Origin: Acorus gramineus
Lineage: Eukaryota > Streptophyta > Magnoliopsida > Acorales > Acoraceae
Length of the DNA stretch: 64,000 nt
Assembly: GCA_030737835.1 (NCBI GenBank)
Contig: JAUJYN010000032.1
Span: 1,160,991-1,224,990, forward strand
Reading direction: 5' to 3'
Positions 59,082 to 64,000 of the stretch are shown here, one piece after another (the first letter of the stretch is position 1; each line of letters starts with the position of its first letter). Made by a program: the position numbers and the translations under genes. The notes below the pieces were generated by a model. It saw nothing but the letters and a program-made list of their open reading frames with translations, did no database searches and was not told the DNA's origin.

Positions 59082-60420
59082 ACCTCCTCGCAGAGGACGG
59101 CGCGGACGAGGTCCCTCTCGGTCTTTGGAGGTTTCCGGACCTACCAGAGACGAGGATGCTACCGGAGAGCCCTTGACGCAGGAGCCTCCTGCTTGGGAGC
59201 GTGCTTTCGCTCGGTTGGCTGATTTGGTGGAGACACAGACGCGGATGTTGGCAGAGCAGGCTAGAGAGATTCAGGAGCTGAGGGCGACCCGCGAGGCAGT
59301 TCCGCAGGTCCCCTTGGTGGCAGATCCGCCTGTGGTACCCGATGTACCCCCAGTTCCGGTGGCGATTCCGGCGGTAGGAGTTCAGGGTCCCCTGCAGAGG
59401 GAGGAGGAGCTAGAGGCGGCAGCGCGAGTGCAGCAGAGCGGCCTCAACGCCTTTTTGAAGCTCCACCCTCCCGAGTTCCATGGTCAGTCGGCAGATCCTC
59501 TTGCGCCAGAGCGTTGGTTGAGGGAGGTGGATACGATCTTCGCGGCCATGCTTTGCACTGATCGCCAGCGAGTCCCCCTGGCCACCTTTATGTTGAAGGG
59601 TAACGCCGCCGACTGGTGGGCTACCCGAGTGGTGGACATCCCAGAGGGAGTGGAGCAGCTTTCTTGGGCGGGTTTCCGGAGGTATTTCTTGGAGGAGTAC
59701 TTTCCGTTCTCGACGTGCCAGATCGTGATGCGGGAGTTTGAGCAGTTGACGCAGGGCTCCATGTCGGTTGCTGACTACTCTACGCGCTTTACGAGGCTGT
59801 CCAGATTTGCTCCAGCGTTGGTGATGGACGAGGACACGAGGTGCCGTCGATTCGAGCTCGGTCTCAGCAGCGCTATCCGGGTGCACGTCACCGCCCACGC
59901 TTTCACGAGGTACTCCGACTTAGTGTCTCGAGCGAAGACCGTCGAGAGAGACCTCGGGATCCAGGTGAGGGCTCCGACCCCTTCTGCAGATCAGGGTCCT
60001 TCCGGGAGTCGGGACCAGGGGCAGCGCAAGAGGAAGAGGCCCCGCTTCGATCAGTCAGCGGCTGCCTCTCCTCCAGCTGATGCGGTGCCAGTGTGGGATC
60101 CAGCACCCATTGCAGCAGTGCCCATCCAGTCCATGCAGCCGGAGAAGCGGCGTTGTTTTCATTGTCAGCGCATCGGGCATATCAGATACCATTGCCCTGA
60201 TGCTGGCCGACCCCGAGTGCCACCTCAGCAGGAGTCAGCAGCAGCAGCCTCAGCGTCAGCAGCAGCCAGTGCAGCCGGCGAGGCGTGCCCCTGCTCCTCA
60301 GCCGCGGTTGGTCCAAGGCAGAGTTGCAGCGCTTGCGGCCGAGGAGGCGCAGCCTTCGGGTGTCATGGTTCGAGGTATCATCTTGTGTTCCCAGCTCTCT
60401 AGTATAAGGATAGGTGTGTG
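59082..60420 (+). other. gag region of the plus-strand gag-only element
   Basis: It encodes a coiled stretch (LAEQAREIQELRATREA), a proline/valine-rich linker (VPLVADPPVVPDVPPVPVA) and the capsid-like core (FLKLHPPEFHGQS, WLREVDTIFAAM, AADWWATRVVD, FRRYFLEEYFPF, CRRFELGLSSAIRVHV). A basic patch (QRKRKRPRF) and one CCHC knuckle (CFHCQRIGHIRYHC) follow. It is the best kept gag in the window and shows what the family's coat protein looks like. No protease motif follows. Confidence 0.9.
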
Positions 60421-60429
60421 TGTGTAATT

Positions 60430-61762
60430 GGTGGTTATTATGCAAGTGTGTGGGTATCTGGATGAGTGAGTGTCAAGAGCGGTTGTTTGGGTTAAGGAAG
60501 CCGGGTTATAGCCGTCCTGGCAGCGAGTTCCCATCAGTAGGTACCACCGATGCAGTCGGAGGGGTACTGAATTTGGGAGTATGCTAGGTAGAGGCTACCC
60601 GGTAAGAGATTACTGAATGGTGTCGCGAGCGTGGAATCGCTCTCCCCTTCGTTGGATCCGCGTAGTACAGCCCCGGCGTTAGACAGGCTCCCGGTCAGAG
60701 GACCAGGAGAGCTACGGAGCGGGGAGAGGCTACCGGTGGACCAGGGGTAGAGAGCAGTCTAAGTCTCTCCCAAAGTCCCAAAATGTCTCCTTTTGGGAGT
60801 GAGGGTGTGGATGAGGCGAAGACGGGTCGCTCGTGACCCAATTTCTGTTGGACCATTCCCAATGATGTTGGGTCTGGTCTTGTAGTGGATGTTGGAGGAC
60901 ATCGTTGGGTGATCATCTAGAGGTAGATGATCCGGAGGGGTTAGTGGTGTTCTTTTAAATGATGTCTTCTTCCAGTGTTCCTTTCTGGATTAAGGGGCCT
61001 TGTGAGGTCGGCGTTGGAACCCGGGCTAGGGTACTTCGTGTTCCTTGTTTGGTTGTCGGGGTATCCTATATCGGGATTTCATGGTGCCCTCCCGAGGTTT
61101 CTTTTCCCAGGTAAGGGATGCCATGGAAGCATCAGATAGATGAGAGATCAAGTGCGAGTTTGGTTAGAGGTTAAGGCCTTTTGGGCTGAGTGGTTTCTGG
61201 TGAAGGCATATCTGTGGACCCGGGTAAGACGCTTGCTATGTCGAATTGGCGTAGGCCGTCGAACCCCGCAAGGATTCGGAGCTTCCCGAGTTGGAGGGTT
61301 ATTGTAGGAAGCTTGACGAGGGACTCTCGAAGATAGCTGTTCCTCTTAACCGCCTTACTCGGAAGGATGTCCGGTTCGAGTGGTCCCCTTCTTGCGAGGA
61401 GAGCTTCCTGGAGTTTTATCGGAGGCTCACCTCAGCGCCAATTCTTACCTCTCCGTCTTGGAGTGGTGGGTTCGCAGTTGGGTAAAGGTGTGTCCGCGAT
61501 CCTGCTCACGTCATCCCGTTCGAGCCGCTCGTCTCTGAGCCGGACAGTCATTCGTGGAGCAGTCGATTGAGATCATGGACCGCCGCGTGAGGAGGCTCTG
61601 CACCAAGACCGTCCAGTTGGTCGAGGTGCGATGGCAGCACCGTTCCGGTGTCGAGGACACTTGGGAGCTCAAGGATGCCAGGTGTGACGCGTATCCGCAT
61701 CTTTTCCCCTCCTAGATGTTTTTGCATATTTTGAGGACAAAATTTCCTAAGGGGGGAAGAAT
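60430..61762 (+). other. LTR-like filler and pol remnant of the plus-strand gag-only element
   Basis: About 60480-61110 resembles pieces of the family's LTR: GGATCCGCGTAGTACAG, TACCGGTGGACCAGGGGTAG and the block with GTACTTCGTGTTCCTTG and TTGGTTGTCGGGGTATCC. About 61187-61490 encodes a reverse transcriptase/RNase H-like stretch (TRKDVRFEWSPSCEESF), and 61490-61713 a chromodomain-like tail. The purine tract is AAGGGGGGAAGAA (61750-61762). Confidence 0.82.
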
Positions 61763-64000
61763 GTTATATATGTGTCACTTTTAACCTGCTGGTAACCGTT
61801 GGAGCATTCTGGCAGTTTTTCATTTTTTTCGGTTTTCGATCGGTACCGCTAATTTTTGGACTGTTAGCTATCGTCCTGAGTTAGAGGACTCCGATTGGAA
61901 ATCTAACTGCATATTTGGTGTCCTGGTGCCATTTTAGGCCTCTCACGAAAATTTCATCGAATTCCGGTAACGTTCCCGAAATTTCACAGTTCCGGGGCGT
62001 ATCCGGGTTTTTAAGTCGCACACTATATAAAGGTGGGATCTAATTTCGAAATTACTATTCATCATCCCTACCAACTTGATTTTCTCTCTCCCCTCTCTCC
62101 TTTTCTCACTTTCAAGCCCCCTAGACCCCTCAAACCAAGAAACCTAAAGCATAGGAAGTGTAGATCGGGTCCCGATCTACACCCCGGTGCTTTCAAATTC
62201 GAATTCCGGCGAGTTTTGCCCCTCCATCCGCCCTCTCTTCTCCCTGATTTGAACCATTCGGAGGTGGGAGTAGATCCGGGCGTTGGAAACCTTTTGGGAG
62301 AGGTTTCGGTGCGCGGAGAGCAACCGGATTTCCTTTCCTCCCCTTGGTAAGCCACTTTTCCTCTCTTTTCTTGCATAGATGTATGCTAGGAGGGTGGATT
62401 TGGGGTTGGGTGGTGGTCGGCGGCGGTGGGTGGCCGTCGGAGGGCTGTGGGAGGTGGTCGGAGTCCTTGGGGTGGTCGGAGGTGGGTGGTAGAGGAGCTC
62501 GGTCTGGCAGGCTGGCAATCCCGGGTAGCAGGCAACAGCACAGGCAGCACAGGCGCAACAGCTGGCAGAGGCGCGCGCGCGGGCGTGCGCGCGGATGACG
62601 CTGGGCGCTGGCGGGCGCAGTCGGGCGCGCAGTTACGCGCGGGTGCGCACGGAATGGTCGCGCGGGTGCGCGCGGGTGCTTGCGCGAGCGGGGGTGTGCG
62701 CGGGAGTGCGCGCGGGCGCGCGCGGGCGTGGGCGCGAGCGTGCGCGCGCGCGGGCAGGGCGCCTGGGCACTGTGCCTGGGTGCTGGGCAGGGCGCCTGGG
62801 CATGCGCCTGGGTGAGGTGCTGGAGACCAGTGCGCGCGGTGCTGGGGGCCAGTGCGTGCGCGTGCTGGGGCGTGCGTGCAGTGCGCGCGGGGGCGCGCTG
62901 GGCTGGACGCGCGGTGCGCGCGGGCGCGCGCGAGCGTGCGCGTGCGTGCGGCGGTGCGTCAGGGCGCGCGGGCAGGCGTGCGACAGTGCGCCGGTGCTGT
63001 CCGGGCGTGCGGGCTGAGTTCGGCAGGGCGCCTTGGCGTGCGGGCCGGGACTCGGCTGTGCGCCCGAGGCGGGTGGCCGTGCGTGCGGCTGCCCGGTGGG
63101 TTCGGGAATGAGTCGGGATGCTCGGATACGCGTGCGTACGGGTCGTATGTACGTTTGTCCGGGTGTTGGGTATTTTTAGAGTATTTTTGATGTATTTTGG
63201 GGTATTTGTGGATTTTACTCACCGTATAAATACCTGTCTTGCAGATCTTGACAGACGGTCGCGCGATGACCCGGTTTCTGGTGAGTGGGACAATCCAACC
63301 CAGTAGAGAGGCGTTATACGCACTTGGGCGTATACCGACCTCTCCTGGGGCACCATGGATGTATATTAACCTGCAGTAATATGTAATCCATGCTTGCATG
63401 ATTTAAATGTAGAATGCATGCTACCCTAGACTTTGCATGTTAGGGACTTGCACTCTTAGGATATGTGTATGAGCCATGCACCATGTCCCCTGTTTTCATG
63501 CTAGGAAACCTCGGCCTATGCATGCGTCCTACTAGTTTATTTATTAAATTAAATGCTAGTGTATGTTAAATCGCATGCCTTAGATAATATTATAGGGAGG
63601 AGCCTTGCGAGGTCAACATTGAGACCCGTGTTAGGGTACTCCGTGTTCCTTGTTTGGTTGTCGGGATGTCCTGTATCGGGACCTCATGCTGCCCTCCCAA
63701 GGTTTCTAGTCCCAATAATATTATATGTAATGTTGTATGATTAGTATGATTATTAGCATGTTAGTGAATATTATAGGGGAGGGGCCTTGCGAGGACAACG
63801 GTGAGACCCGGGTTAGGGTACTCCGTGTTCCTTGTTTGGTTGTCGGGGTATCCTATATCGGGAACTCACGCCGCCCTCCCGAGTTCTTTCCCCCAATGAT
63901 ATTACAACCTTGCTTTTATTGTTCATGTTTCCCCGCATCTTGGTTATGCGCCCTGGAGGAACTCTGAAGAGTTCATGGCATTTGAGTTGTAGAGATGTGT
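61763..64000 (+). repeat. 3' LTR of the plus-strand gag-only element (cut by window end)
   Basis: It starts TGTTATATATGTGTCAC. TATA-like TATATAAA at 62024-62031, palindrome at 62158-62182, donor-like GTAAG at 62347, GC island about 62565-63140, acceptor-like TTGCAG ending at 63244, and the tandem 190-bp block at 63590-63900. About 2.24 kb of an expected 3.1 kb is inside the window. Confidence 0.92.

Larger units (their letters stand above)
55847..64000 (+). mobile_element. Gag-only long-LTR gypsy element, plus strand, right end outside window
   Basis: 5' LTR 55847-58959 (3,113 bp), primer site GTTGGTATCAGAGCC (58964-58978), gag (about 59082-60420), LTR-like filler (about 60430-61180), a short reverse transcriptase/RNase H-like stretch, a chromodomain-like tail, a purine tract (61750-61762) and the 3' LTR from 61763. 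It has the same parts in the same order as the minus-strand element at 41673-50800. The left flank is CATGT (55842-55846). The LTRs look closely alike, so it is fairly young. It is broken in gag (few breaks). Confidence 0.92.

Overview
This window is nuclear DNA from a flowering plant. It contains a WOX13-type homeobox gene with plant-style introns, fragments of a plastid fibrillin gene and of an NSUN5-type rRNA methyltransferase gene, and layers of Ty3/gypsy and Ty1/copia LTR retrotransposons. The LTR elements use initiator-Met-tRNA primer sites of the plant kind (TGGTATCAGAGC). I cannot name the species. About three quarters of the window is LTR-element DNA; the rest is a small, damaged host-gene island at about 15.3-37.3 kb.

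Left nest (1-15288). The backbone is the 3' part of a Tekay/Del-like chromovirus (protease to chromodomain-like tail, 5971-9161; 3' LTR 9162-15288). An LTR of a related family ends at 5970, apparently inserted between gag and protease. A gag-protease Tat/Athila-type element (1327-5751) sits inside that LTR, and another long LTR (1-1326, minus) ends inside the Tat/Athila element. A 3.4-kb solo LTR (11184-14563, minus, target duplication CCTGT) sits inside the 3' LTR.

Gene island (15289-37324). It holds a small TRIM-like element, then a block that occurs twice: fibrillin exon, NSUN5 exons, and a WOX13-clade gene on the opposite strand. Copy 1 (about 17.8-27.5 kb) is broken up by a LINE, a composite short-LTR element and a MITE, and its WOX homeodomain has two stop codons. 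Copy 2 (about 28.3-34.6 kb) keeps an open two-exon WOX reading frame of 158 codons. The first exon and promoter of copy 2 look like a later re-insertion of copy 1 sequence. A Mutator-type MITE with a 9-bp duplication lies upstream of copy 2. The 5' end of one more, unidentified host gene lies at 36.15-36.6 kb.

Right nest (37325-64000). A copia element (5' LTR 37325-37905) is split by a 3.85-kb solo LTR (40090-53068, duplication AACAG). That solo LTR is itself split by a complete minus-strand, gag-only element (41673-50800, duplication GTCGG). The copia element is then cut by another long LTR (from 53803), which contains a plus-strand gag-only element of the same family (55847 to beyond the window).

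The long LTRs (2.7-3.9 kb) share a layout: an AT-rich U3, a TATA box, in one subfamily a 25-bp palindrome, a GC-rich alternating purine-pyrimidine island bracketed by splice-like GT/AG sites, and tandem hairpin plus G-run modules. The two gag-only copies share one reduced set of internal parts, including LTR-like filler, so they look like a non-autonomous family that spread in that form. The best candidates for something undescribed are this LTR layout, the unit at 20775-23282 whose two terminal LTRs point in opposite directions yet are flanked by one 5-bp duplication, and the re-installed first exon of the WOX gene.
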